Assembly (NCBI RefSeq): GCF_050436995.1
Contig: NC_134758.1
Span: 7,936,001 to 8,000,000, forward strand
Length of the DNA: 64,000 bases
Source: Anticarsia gemmatalis
Lineage: Eukaryota > Arthropoda > Insecta > Lepidoptera > Erebidae
Direction: 5' to 3'
Part shown: positions 13,018-24,701 of the stretch, piece after piece
Layout of the letters: the number at the start of each line of letters is the position of its first letter
How positions within the stretch are numbered: position 1 is the first letter of the stretch
Position numbers and translations under genes: made by a program
Notes under the pieces: generated by a model
The model's input: only the letters and a program-made list of their open reading frames with translations
What the model was told of the DNA's origin: nothing
Databases searched by the model: none

Positions 13018-14656
13018 ATGCAAAGGGGTGGTGATGTAAGAGGTCCGGGAGATCTTGTAAAGTGGTTGAGTGATGGTCGGAGGGTGTGGGTGTGTGCCCT
13101 TGCCGCTTGCATCTGGGTTACCGGGGCGCCGTTGCATCCAGCCCCTGCCACCGAGATCTCGCGACCTGACCTATATTTCGACAAGGTATGCAAATAGCGA
13201 CTCTATTTTGTTGTTTATCATCAGAAAAAAATATCAGACGGTAAGTATAATGTCCTCATTTTAGTACGTCGGTCAAAACAAGGAAAGGTAACTGTTTTTT
13301 AACTTTATGGCTATATTATGTCAATTTTGAGTGGACAAATAGTGAGAATCGTTTTTGTGAGTATCGTATAGCTTTTTATAAACATGCGTCAATAGAAGTA
13401 TGGTCTGTTACACTTAGCTTGCGGGGAACTAACTTGAATTAAAGTTCAAAGGTTTTATGGCTCAAAGTTTAGTAATTACGTCAATCCTTCAATTCTTTAG
13501 ACATTTTTGGTTTCAGCTTTACTGACTGGCCTACTATGAGTGAATCTTTTGGGGATGGATTTGTCCCAAGAGGATTAAATTAATGTTATTTGCTAACTAG
13601 GGCTATTTTTACGTAAGCCCTGGAAATGAGTGGCAAACTTATGAAAGCAGAAGAGAGATAACGTCAGAGGATATCTGCCAAACTATTTTTTTTTTCAATG
13701 TGAAAATAATTCTAAATTACCGAGGTAACTGTTTTACTAATAATGCAATTAATTCGATATTCTCTTAATAACGTCTCGTATCAAAATAATTACGATGTTT
13801 TTACGTCATAGTTGACATCTATTTCGTTTTGTACACAGTATGTCTACTACTACTACAAATCAATAGATATTAGATAGTATACCAACATAATAGGTTTGTT
13901 CAAAGTTAGTAGTTATAAAGTTGTCTACAAAGAGGTTTGGACAGTTGTCGTTGCAAATTACGATAGTCAGTAGTTGGTGCAGCAGTAAAAAGAATGAAAG
14001 TTTATAAAAGGATCCATTTGGTTTTGCGCCAGAAGTTTTCAAACGAAGTAACTTACTCGACTTAACGTCTACAAAGAAATTACACTGTCAAAATGACGTA
14101 GAACTGAGGCTGAACTACCGCTCTGCTAGTTCTACTCTAGGCATATCGTAAATATCATAATTCAATAAATATAAAAGGTTAAACTAAAAACTGTTAGAAT
14201 TCAATTTGCCTGAGGTTCCTTACCAACAGTTCCGTAACAGTATTCACTCCATATCCGAAGTGTCAAGGCGCGCGTGTATCATCATTGAATATTCATGAAA
14301 TGCGATTTTCTTATTACATTAAGAGCGTTTCGCAGTCCACGGCTGGACGTATACTTTTCCCTTGGGAAGGTCGAGCAATTTTCTTAGTGCGTATTTTTGC
14401 TATTGTTATGTATTCAACTTGAATAAAGGCTTAACATACCATGTGATATGTTGTACATACGATGATACTTACACGTTACCGGGACTCGACATTTTTCCCA
14501 ATCGTTCTAATGACCCAATTTCAGGGTATGAATGATACCCCAGCGGGCACAAGGAGGAGGGTGCTGCCCCCTCTAGTGCGGGGTGACGGCGTATGCCTGA
14601 GAGACGCCTCGGAGTGGAATGTGCCCCTGAAACTGCACGCTTTATTATCTCAATGA
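13018..14656 (+). CDS. Candidate two-exon gene for a small secreted, prohormone-like protein, join(13018..13185,14525..14656)
   Basis: Exon 1 opens at ATG 13018 and gives 56 codons ending ..PDLYFDK at a good donor (ACAAG|GTATGC, phase 0). Exon 2 follows a pyrimidine-bearing acceptor (CCAATTTCAG|GGTATG, phase 0) and gives 43 codons to TGA. The two frames join without a shift into a 99-residue protein. Residues 23-37 are hydrophobic (VWVCALAACIWVTGA) and could be a signal peptide, with cleavage expected before the Pro/Ala-rich stretch at about 38-44. A tribasic RRR in exon 2 resembles a prohormone-convertase site. Both exons are clearly more GC-rich than their surroundings. I do not recognise the family. 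Exon 1 might instead begin a longer receptor or ligand gene, with exon 2 a chance match. A possible acceptor (TTCCCTAG) lies 25 bases before the ATG, so an upstream exon is possible. Confidence 0.35.
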
Positions 14657-17583
14657 CTTTTATTTAGAAAGATTTGCTGCCGCACCCGCAACGGCTGACT
14701 TTGGCCAATGAACGCTTAAATTAAGCTTGTAAAGGCAAGATATCTCAAGAATTATTTGGTATTCAAGCAATCGCTTACTCGGAAAGGATTTGTTGAAATT
14801 CTCTGAAAGCGTAATGAGCGTTAAAGTGGGCATTACCATTAAATGTGGGACAATGAATGTAATATTACAAGTAGCCACGTATTCTGATAAAGTTTAGCAA
14901 GTGTCTCGGTCGATAGCCAGAGAGCGATCCATTAGGTGTGATGGACACGTCTAATGCAGCGTTGTCGGCCGCTCGCCTGTGTGTGCCCGTGTGGCAGCGC
15001 GCCCGCCCTATTGACATTACGGCGAATCGGCGATTAACTGCCGCGACACTTGCACCGATCAATCTTACCATTTTATAGCCGGGTATTAACTCAGTTTCGC
15101 TTCGGTGCTTTAAATTTTGTACAATCTTCATAAAAAGTTTCATATAATTTAGTACGACAGCCTAAGAAATTAACTTATAGGCCTTCAGTAACGATTTAGG
15201 TTGCTCTAGGATTTGTCTTAATACAGGGAACTCTTCTACACAAGAGAGTTTCACGTCCGACTTAATCGTGTTTTCTAAAATGTGCCGTTAATATTACATG
15301 AAATTACAACCACCTACGCTAATTTATTTTGCTTACACACGCGTAAAACCCACGAAAATAAGTTAAGCAAAAAATAGATCACCCTTTTATCAGATGCGAA
15401 AATGGATATACGAGTTAAACTCCTACTAAAAGGACAAGCGTCGACCAAAAGTGAGAAAAGTAGGTGTTCTGTGTTAAATTTATAGCAGTGGCCCGAACAC
15501 AAAATGGCGACCATTAAAAATATAAAAGATCTGGCATATAAATATACCTTCTAAAGAAGAAAATAAGTATTGATCCTGTCCTGTGTACACCTTTGGCAAT
15601 TTCTAAAACAGTATCTAATATCTATCATAGTATAGCTGCAGTAGGTATTTTATTCAGCAATTACTTATTCAATTCCATGAAAATTATTCTTGTACGTAAA
15701 TAATATTATTATTTACTCGTATCAAAATGCCAGTCGTAATTATATACTAAAACAATTTACCAAGATATAGTCTGTAATAGCTGAAGGGCCTGTAGGCTGT
15801 GCCGAAAGGTTAACTTGAGTCAATCTGCCTTTTGTGCTGTTCCCAAATATTGAGTCTGTAAGTAAGACCTACTAGAAAATTCTGTTACTACTCCCTTTGT
15901 GATATTGTTCTACTGTTATTAATTCATTGGCCGGTTTAACCTTTTGCTGTATTAAACTTGAGGGTGTATTTACATTGTGGTAATCTGAAGGAAGATTAAT
16001 TATTCCTCACACCTCCTCACATTTTGGCCCGCGAGCTGCTTTGCTGAATCTTACATTTTGTCAACAGTTATTCCGTGGGTTCATGTAACGGCTCTTGTTA
16101 CAGAATGAAACATTGTCTTGATACTTTGAGTGTATAATTAGATTCCTCAATTCGTTTGCCACAGCACGTTCCTACATACTTTGAAACTGTCTCAATTGAA
16201 CTTGTTGCTTAAACCACAAACCTTGGACGTAGGTGTTTTAAGTCATTTGTTTCTTTTCTCGTGGGTAAAAATCTAAATAGTTTGCGGTGACGTCTTTGAG
16301 GATACGTTAGTTTTTATTGCTTTTACTCAATAATAGGCTAAAGAATTCAACAAAACACAAGCTAGCGTGCGTAAACACGCGCGGCAACGTATCTTTTATT
16401 CAGAAGTTCGAAGAAGCCGCTACGCCATCTCACCTTTAGCGCATTTATTATATGCAGGTATTCCTTATGAGCGGAATTTTCATTCGTAATGAGCAGAGCT
16501 ATATCTTGTACGTGATATTGAATTCTTATACGCCGAGGTAGACATTCAGGGGGGAAATATCACATGGGTTTCATTTGCTCGTTTATTCTTCTCCACAAGT
16601 GACCATTGAAGGCACATTTTTAACGTTTTGTAGTTACGTAACAATGAGGCCCTATAACGTAAAATGAAAAGGCAATAATGACATCTATAACAGGCTCGTT
16701 TGTAGCCTCAGTATTAAATTTTCATAATAAATGGCGGATCACTGTTAATAACTTCAGTAGATTTCTTTCAATTTCAGAATCAAATGTTTTTAAAACGACG
16801 TGCCCTTGGCCAATTATTTACCTTTATTTTAATTTGCATTAGGTGTGATATGTGGGTCGGTGAATCTATTGATTTCACGCCAGGAGTTAATTCCGTGCTT
16901 GATGGTAATGTTCCCTCATGTAACGGGACTTCTTTTTAATTAGCGGTATGTTCAACAGTGTCCTCTACATAAGGACAAGATTTAGGAAAATCGAAATCCG
17001 CGTATTAATTGCTAGACGGTTCTTATGAAATATGATTTAGGTATTTCCGTGAACTCGTCATGTTCGCGGATAATTAGCTGTATTGGGATTTCTGAGTGCC
17101 ATTTAGCACGTAGGTAGGTAGAATAAATGGTATGTGGTCGGAGATAACTGTAGCAATAATATAAACATATTATATAATTAAAGGTATAAGTGGAATGGCA
17201 ATGGAAGGAACTTGAAACTAGAAGGATAATTAAGAGTTTTCATGTTTACACTGATCCTTTGACGTATTTTTTTAACAGCATACACTAATAGACATATAAT
17301 AATTTATTTATTTCCAATATTTGTTAGCAGTGAAGTAAATTCACTAAGTTTAGAGCTCCGTGGGTGTACCAGACATTGAAAAAATACCTGTAGGTCGTAA
17401 GTAACTACCCACAGTGAAAAGAATCGTATTTCAATGAAAGAGAAATAGAAATGCGAGAAATGTAACAAATACATTTATTAGCTTATTTTGTAACTTAAAA
17501 GAATATAGTTACTATATTAATATAGTTATAATATTCTTTGGTCGCTGCCTACTACTATGGGAAAAAGTCGCGTTATCTATACT
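14657..17583. other. Non-coding DNA
   Basis: No gene is supported. An ATTAAA at about 14838 could serve as a polyadenylation signal for the candidate gene just upstream, but this is speculative. A near-palindromic AT-rich stretch (GAATATAGTTAC..GTTATAATATTC) lies at about 17500-17537, directly before the Helitron-like element. Confidence 0.5.
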
Positions 17584-17835
17584 TCTATACTAATATTATA
17601 AAGCTGAAGAGTTTGTTTGTTTGAACGCGCTAATCTCGGGAACTACTGGTCCGATGTGAAAAATTCTTTCAGTGTTAGATAGTCTATTTATTGAGGAAGG
17701 CTATAGGCTATTAGGCTATATCATCACGCTACGACCATTAGGAGCAGAGTAGCAATGAAAAATGTTACAAAAACGGGGAAAATTTTGACCCATTTTCTAT
17801 TTTGTGACGCAAGCGAAGTTGCGCGGGTCAGCTAG
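17584..17835 (+). mobile_element. Helitron-like non-autonomous element
   Basis: The 252-base element starts TCTATACTAATATTATAAAG and ends with CTAG followed by T, fitting the 5' TC and 3' CTRR ends of Helitrons. Just before the 3' end, CGCAA and TTGCG form a stem around GCGAAG, with 8 bases between the stem and CTAG. This is the characteristic Helitron terminal hairpin. The same sequence occurs in reverse at 35988-36231, and its 5' end recurs at 63153. It encodes nothing. Confidence 0.75.
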
Positions 17836-20667
17836 TATATTATATATAACTTTTACTGCAAAAGGATAAACCCGTAGCAAGTGATAAAAGCGCACGTTAA
17901 GCATTTGTCACTGTCGCAGGGATTACAGAAGATGCAGCTCATGAGTTCTGCGAGAATTTTAACCGCTCGAATTAGCGCAACTCAAATTAATTCCCAAGTG
18001 CCGCGGCGCGCGGTTTATGAGATGAACAAACTAGAAACGAAGCAGACAGTAAATAGACGACTCTACGTTTTCTCTATTCATGAATTAACATAAGTCTACT
18101 CGTTTGTATTTTCCAAATCTTCTATAATATTTATGATCACGACGAGTCACGACTGATCTACAAATTAAACTAATATAACTACAATTGTCACAATTTAGCT
18201 GAAACTAAAAGCTTTTCTGACATAAATCAATATGTTCCATTTTAACTACTTATTTATACGTAAGTAAGCTTTACGGATTGTTGAATGCAATCAATTGTTT
18301 GGCAGCTGTCGATGTGGTCTAGCCAACGACATTAGTGTTTGTGTGTAAGGCACTGTAATAGCTCGATTAATCGTCGGCGTGGCCGCAGTGCGCGGGCGCA
18401 TCGTTCGCGCCTCCCGCCACCAACGTGACATTTGCAAGGATTATTCGTACAATGGGCACCACGCGTCACACACTCGTATAAATAACTTTTATTAAACTGT
18501 TTACCCCGTGACTCATTGGCTGTAAACTCGGTCACAGATATTTCATTCGTGAGATCAAATCATCCGTACTGTCAGAATTATCAAAACGATTCCGACAAAC
18601 GATTTTTTTATTATTTGCATTTTGCGAATCTTAGTTTCAGCCACCGAAGGCTGCGTGTTCACCGATATAAAACGATCATTGTTTGATTAATCAGCCTCTG
18701 AAATTACAGAAATAAATTCAAATTTGAGGTTTGGGAACCCGCAACCTACTTATTGTATTGTATCAGCCTCCCAACAGTTTCTGTACAGTTATGCAAACAA
18801 TGGTTACTGTTACTTTTCCAAAATATCCTTCTTTGTAATAAACTCATCATATTTATAAAAGCATCTCATCTTTAAGCAAGCTTAATGAACTCAAAATTAG
18901 AATACAATGTGACATTCTAATGTTGGAGTGTATTCACATGCGATAGTGTTGGCTCCTTCGAGAGCTCTTTCGCTTGCACGTCGGTACATTGGCTGTAATT
19001 AAAATAACTGGTAATGAGTGGCGCATTCTTAGTCGTGGACACGACACAGATGTATTATACTGGTACTCGCACATTGTACGATACTTTGAGCCGGTGAATT
19101 GACTTATTTTAATGGGGTGTACAGGGAATGACGTGGGTGGCTGCAGACCTGTTCAGACACTGAACCGGCTGGTATAAGGAAGTGCACGTAATGTGCACGT
19201 AAACAACGCGATCTCGTTCCTAATGAGCTGGCACGTTGCTTTGAACTCGTACCTATTTCAGTCAAAGAACAATGTTGCTTTGTCGTTCTGGGAAAAATAA
19301 ATCTTCACACGGTTGGCGCGTCGATGTGTTTACTATGAAAACTTGGAGCTCGTGTTTCTTTCGTTACAACACGTATAGGTTTTGCAGTATTGCTATTGTT
19401 GCATATTTCAGTTGACATTATAGATCGTCTTTACATTCTCATTTTACTGTTATAGCAGCACGCAAAATGTTAACGGTTATTAACTATACCTACCACTATA
19501 CACACTGTATACACTCAAGTATACACACGAGCCACGGCGGCTTCGTGCCTACATGTGTATTTCACGTTTATTCCAACATATTTTGGCACCTCACATTGTA
19601 TACGTAGACGAAGCGGCCAATAAATGTTTACGCATGGTTCGTTTGTAAGACCTTGATAAAAAAATCAAACGCTAATAATAAACAGTCTAACAAATAGTGA
19701 AACTGAAGTGTTTATCTAACCACTTCGCTCAACGCGTCGTTAAAAATATATCATGGCACGCACCAGACTGTAGTGCAAATGTAATGATAGCAATTTATAT
19801 GGCGAACAAATAGAAACTAGACGGCGATGCGTAGGTTTGATCGGAAATAGCCTAGCGGCCGCCCAGACTGACTGAACGCCCTCGCCAGCGAAATAAGAAG
19901 AGCCGTCGGCTGCCACCGCGCGCCGCCGCCGCCGCCGCCGACACCGCGCCGCCTGCCGCTTGATTAATTATGTCATAACATGTAATGGCTACATGAATAT
20001 CTCTACTGCCTACATTACTTCATTATGAAAAAATTCACCCATACTTTCAGTCTAGGTAGAACACATTACATTATTTCTTCACCACAGTGTTACGAATTAT
20101 TTTAATTTATTCTCTACACAGGTTGCACAACATTTGCAAAAAATATATTCTAGATATTTTAAACTAGAGGAGACACATATTTTGTGCCATACATACAAAT
20201 GTTTAGAAAAACTATACCGAGGATGCATTTTTTCCTAAAACAGAATTGAAGTATCTCAACATTGCTGGCAAGAAAAAATCCGACGCTATATGGACCGTAC
20301 CAACTAAAATGAGACAAAATATTTGCAAGGCAACTGGCTACTATGTAACTGAATTGAACAGACCAACAACTAACTCATTACAAGCAAGAAACTTGTAGCT
20401 CGTGTCAAAATATGCTAATATTATTGTAAATGTAGTTTAAAATTGATCGAGAGTGTAGTCTGTATGCGACAGATACGCGGTGTTAGATATACATCGGTGC
20501 ATGCATTCTATGTTCATATTAGCAATATTAGCATCGAGTCACCGCACTGCGCGTGACTTTAACTGACATATAATTCGGCATCATGTCTGCCGGGCGCGAA
20601 CAGGAATAGTTTAATGCCAGACGATAAAAATTTCAAATGTAAATGATGACGGTAAATTAATATTAGG
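17836..20667. other. Non-coding DNA
   Basis: No gene is supported. A GC island with a (CCG)n run lies at about 19850-19965. A tandem pair GTGCACGTAAT/GTGCACGTAAA sits at about 19182-19203. A roughly 60-codon frame near 20213-20398 lacks a start and splice sites and is not called. Confidence 0.5.
19850..19965. promoter_or_regulatory. GC island with CCG repeat
   Basis: CpG-dense sequence includes a short (CCG) tract at about 19921-19940, set in AT-rich DNA. No exon or core promoter motif is evident beside it. Confidence 0.2.
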
Positions 20668-20682
20668 TATATAAGATTAGGT
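20668..20682. repeat. Left target-site duplication of SINE
   Basis: TATATAAGATTAGGT is identical to the 15 bases at 21001-21015, directly after the SINE. Confidence 0.9.
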
Positions 20683-21000
20683 TGCAGCGGTGATAGCCGA
20701 GTGGTATAAGTTGGCACCTCCCACGCAAGTGGTCGCAGGTTCGAACCCGAGGCAACACACCAATGACTTTTCGAAGTTATGTGTGTATTAGAAATAATTA
20801 TCACATGCTCCAACGGTGAAGGAAAACATCGTGAGGAAACCTTGCATGCCTAAAATTTGTTTAATACATTTATTGAGGGCATGCAAAGTCCCCAACCCGC
20901 ACTTGGCCAGCGTGGTGGACTCAAGGCCTAACCCCTCCCTCATTACGGGAGGAGACCCTTGCCCAGCAGTGGGACATTAATGGGTTAAATTTATATTTTA
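20683..21000 (+). repeat. tRNA-derived SINE, intact, with 15-bp target duplication
   Basis: The head has a tRNA-like A box (TAGCCGAGTGG) and B box (GGTTCGAACCC), the internal RNA polymerase III promoter of tRNA-derived SINEs. The body has landmarks common in lepidopteran SINEs, including AAGGAAAACATCGTGAGGAA, CAGCGTGGTGGACTC and CCCAGCAGTGGGACATTAAT. It is flanked by perfect 15-bp duplications at 20668-20682 and 21001-21015, showing insertion by target-primed reverse transcription. The perfect duplication suggests a fairly recent insertion. It is not a functional tRNA gene: no acceptor-stem pairing is apparent and the head runs straight into the SINE body. Confidence 0.92.
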
Positions 21001-21015
21001 TATATAAGATTAGGT
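21001..21015. repeat. Right target-site duplication of SINE
   Basis: TATATAAGATTAGGT is identical to the 15 bases at 20668-20682. Confidence 0.9.
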
Positions 21016-24000
21016 AATGAACTCCTATTGAAGTATGAAAATTGTAGTTTGAAACATTTGCGTTCGTTTCTAATTAACGTGCTTTCATAGTGAAATGGGA
21101 GGCTTCTAATACAGAAATATAATTCAGAGACTACAAAAAACTAACCCGTGTGACTTTTATAGCTCTTCGAAAAGTTGGATATCAGAAATGTAAGCAGACG
21201 TAAAGAAAATTTAGTTTAAACACTTAGTACTTATTTATATACTTTTTGCTGTTGTATATTCTGTTCATTTCATATTTCATATACAGAAAAAAAATATTTC
21301 ATTAATTACAATTATAGCATCTTTCCACAATCAACATGTATTTGTTTACTCGAGAATATAAATTGCAGCAACAGGTATCTACTTGAAATCAATTCTTAAA
21401 GCTCTAACAGTTAAGGGATGTAGTTGAAGATCTGTCTGCAATTATTGGAGATGACGTGGGCAGCCAGACGTCTGCGACCTGCCTCTGACACCAACTAGGC
21501 AACTCCAGACAAGTCAACAAACTGCTTTCAAATTATTATACACGCACAGATACATACAATTCACAGCCTTCCACTCTCGAACTTTCGTCACGCCTCATTC
21601 TTCAACCAAAATATAACCTCAAGCTTTGTCTACATCAGAAACAATATGAAATTGAATCCGTATTTGATATTCTGAGAACGGTTGAGGACAGCGTGATATT
21701 TGATATCTATTTTGTTGTTTACCCTTTCTGAGTATTCAATTTCATTAAAATCCTTCAGTTTTGAGAGTTAATGAAAATATGTGTGGGTATTAAACTAGTT
21801 TTATAAAGTATTGTAATGGGGTTGTGACTTGTGATCAATGGTGTAGATAAGTGCAGTAATGTAGTAGATCACACGGTGTGCGAGTGAGCATGCGCACCTG
21901 CCACCGTCACGCACCGAGCGCGGGCGGCGCGACCGACCATTAACATTGTGAAGACAAAGCGATCACGCACTGCGTAACCCACGTTATGTTGTTTAGCGAA
22001 CTGACCACGCCGCAACACGGTTCATGGCTACACTTCACTCACCGACTATTGTTTTTTTTTTCACATTTACACTGCCATCACATAATATTTTACAATATTT
22101 TCTACCTAAAACTATCAGTACGTCTCGAGTACGAGATACGTTTTAAAAGCTCTACTTTTCTAAGAGGTTTAGCACAAACGAAACCATGACTTTAGACTTT
22201 TAGTTGTTTTGACTTTACTCCCTTAATGCAATTCACGAGTGATACCTTTATAATTTATATTTTTCAACTTAGTGTAAATGGGTACTACACAAAGTCACAA
22301 AGTACAACGTGCTTTTTAAGGCTATTATTATTATATTAGGCAAGAAGCTCTTCATAACAAAGTTAATATTCCATCCACGTTTCTTAAGATCTAAATTCTC
22401 GAATGCCCGCTGACAAGTTTATTCCTTTTACTTACAATTACCTGTATTTTTTATATACAACTTACATTATATTTTATTAATATGCCTATATTATTATTTC
22501 TTATATCTTATTAACGTGTTTTTAATAGAATGTCTTCTAAATATGAAATTCAAAATTGCGGGCCATCAACCCTTTTTTTCAACCAGACATCAAATAGAAG
22601 TATTTTTAACGTCAGGAGTAAATCAACCATTTAAAATTCATAAGCTTTAAGTATAAACAATAACGTATACAAACTCCACACTCTTCACACATTATTAAAC
22701 ACCTAAAAGCAATTTGGAATGTGTTTGATTACAGAGTTTAATATGCATTAAAAGTTTTCCATCAACGTAGAGTGGTGGAGGTAAAAAACGCGTTTGATAG
22801 TCTCCTGCGCTTGAGCGTGTCGAATCGATCGATGGCCCTAGTGAAGAGTTCAACGCGATGCTGGCACTACTACTTCTACTTAAACTACATTAGACACACT
22901 CCGATGCAGTTCTTATGTTATGTTAATTACAATGCTTAGGAATTTTGGGATTTAGGATACGTATCATTATTTCTAAACATTTATCACGAATGTTTAGATA
23001 AAATAGAAGGAAAGACATGTAGAGTTTAATGTTGTTACTGGTATATAGATACCTGTAGGTATTTGTAATAAGATTTTTTTTTTCAGAAACCGTAGTAAGA
23101 TACCATGCAGATAAAGTCACTTTATATTTCTCAATGATATAGTGCAGCCAGACGAGCATTACTTAATAAGTTATTTGTACGTAACTACGACAAAAAATAT
23201 TGAATAAAAACGAAATGAAACATATTTGTGTGACAATAAGCCATGTCTGACCATTTGTCGTAAGGGGCTGTGCTATTATTCTACGATAAGCCTTTTTAAG
23301 GCTTATCTGAGTGACCGTTGGTGGAACACAATGGAGCGGACCAGGATTATTTTCAAGTGCGCTGCTACCGACAATTGTACTTACAAGCTAAACACTTTTA
23401 GCCTTTTTTGTACTCTTAAAATGTATTTAACGTTTACACAGTTTAGCTTTTTACGAGTACTTGTTTTATTAATACTACGGCACGATATAAAAGAAGCTTA
23501 CACAATGAACAACCAATTCTGTGAAGTGATTACATCTGTAAGTAAGCACTAAGTAATTATGTACAGAAATAGACAAGACATTTGTAGTAATCTTGATAAA
23601 TGCAATTAATGTAGCGTTCCTAAGCGACGAGCACTGAGTGTGTGGATAAAAAGTAGAAAGGTCCCGAAGGTAGGTATCGCGAGCTCGAGGCACGGCATGA
23701 CGTCAGCGACATAGAGTTATAGAACCGGTTACAGAACCTTTCCACTGGAGATGTGTGGGAAATACCTGTTGTAGAGAGTAGTTGCAATTATACAGTACTC
23801 AGAATATTGTCGCCAGTGGACGAGATCGTCCAGTGGCAGGACAGGAAATCGCTGAATGAGTTTATATTATCCATACACAGCGTCGTGGCGGAAGTAAACT
23901 TTCATATTATGTTGAAACGAGCTCTCGCCCGACGACTCTACATAACAGCATCTCTCGGGCTGATTGATAACTCGCGAGGCGTTTAACAGTTGCATTGCAT
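21016..24000. other. Non-coding DNA
   Basis: No supported gene. A small GC-rich patch occurs at about 21880-21945. A perfect CRE octamer TGACGTCA lies at 23698-23705, about 400 bases upstream of the CpG-rich block that follows. The 108-codon frame at 23226-23552 has no family features. Confidence 0.5.
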
Positions 24001-24701
24001 CATGGGTATACGTGGCGCAGCGCCACTCTGCGGCGGGCCCGGCGGCCCAGCATTCGGTGGCAACATACAACACTCACACAACAATCCATTTCGCCCGAGA
24101 AGTGTCCGGTTTCAGTCTGGCACGAAGAGCGCTCATATTGCATTTAGTATTTATTTATGTATCGGTGGAGCGCAGGTTCTATCGGTGGCGGCGCCGCGGG
24201 GCGGGCGGGGCGGCGGCGGCAGGGGGGCATACTTACTACGTGATTAATCCGCGTCCCCCCGCCGCCGCCCGCGGTGGGCCACGGGCCGGGCGCTCCGTAC
24301 TCGCGCCGGGTTTCCTCGTCCCCGCGCCTCACGGCCACTCACTACGCACGGGGCTCCGCGTAGTGCCGCCGCCAGTCGCGCTGCGACCCGCGCCGACGTC
24401 GCACTCCGTCTGTGTCCGCTCGTCGTGACATCGACCCATGATATCATTCATGCTAATCTCCGCCCGTTGATTTTCCTGCCGAGTGACCGCAGTGAAACCG
24501 GCGCGCTATACCGCGAGTGCCGAATGTTCTTGGACGTTACGCCCGTGTACTTTTCCATCGGAATCCGAGCGTACGAAACCAGTTCGGAGTGGCGGACGAC
24601 GGCGCCTTCCCTCGGATGAGATCTCCGACCGGCGAACGCTGTTGTGACCCGCGGCCTGCGATGCTGCGCCCGTGACCGTCTTGCGACAGTGCCACGAAAC
24701 G
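24001..24701 (+). promoter_or_regulatory. CpG-island-like promoter and candidate 5' untranslated exon
   Basis: This is the largest GC-rich block of the non-coding region. It contains an insect initiator-like TCAGTC at about 24113 and a run of G-tracts (GGGG, GGG, GGGG, GGGGGG) between about 24193 and 24226. It ends with a usable + strand donor, CGAAAC|GTAAGG, at 24701. Several short ATG frames (for example the 31-codon frame at 24524) would be upstream ORFs in a leader. The nearest + strand gene able to use it is ataxin-1, 27 kb downstream. Its first visible coding exon has an acceptor and so needs an upstream exon. The link is inference. GC-rich long frames across this block read Arg/Pro/Ala-rich in every frame and are not called as genes. 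Confidence 0.4.

Noticed and set aside
20213..20398. Roughly 60-codon open frame containing IAGKKKSDAIWTVPTKMRQ
   Set aside because: No start codon, no convincing acceptor or donor and no recognised family. Chance or a very old fossil.
20695..20770. tRNA gene
   Set aside because: The A and B boxes belong to the head of a SINE with target duplications. There is no acceptor stem or separate 3' end.
23226..23552. 108-codon + strand frame
   Set aside because: The hydrophobic, Cys-rich translation of AT-rich DNA shows no domain, promoter or splice support.
23964..24428. 154-codon + strand frame
   Set aside because: Low stop frequency follows from GC richness. The frame is Arg/Pro/Ala-rich, overlapping frames on both strands are equally open, and no domain or splice support is present.
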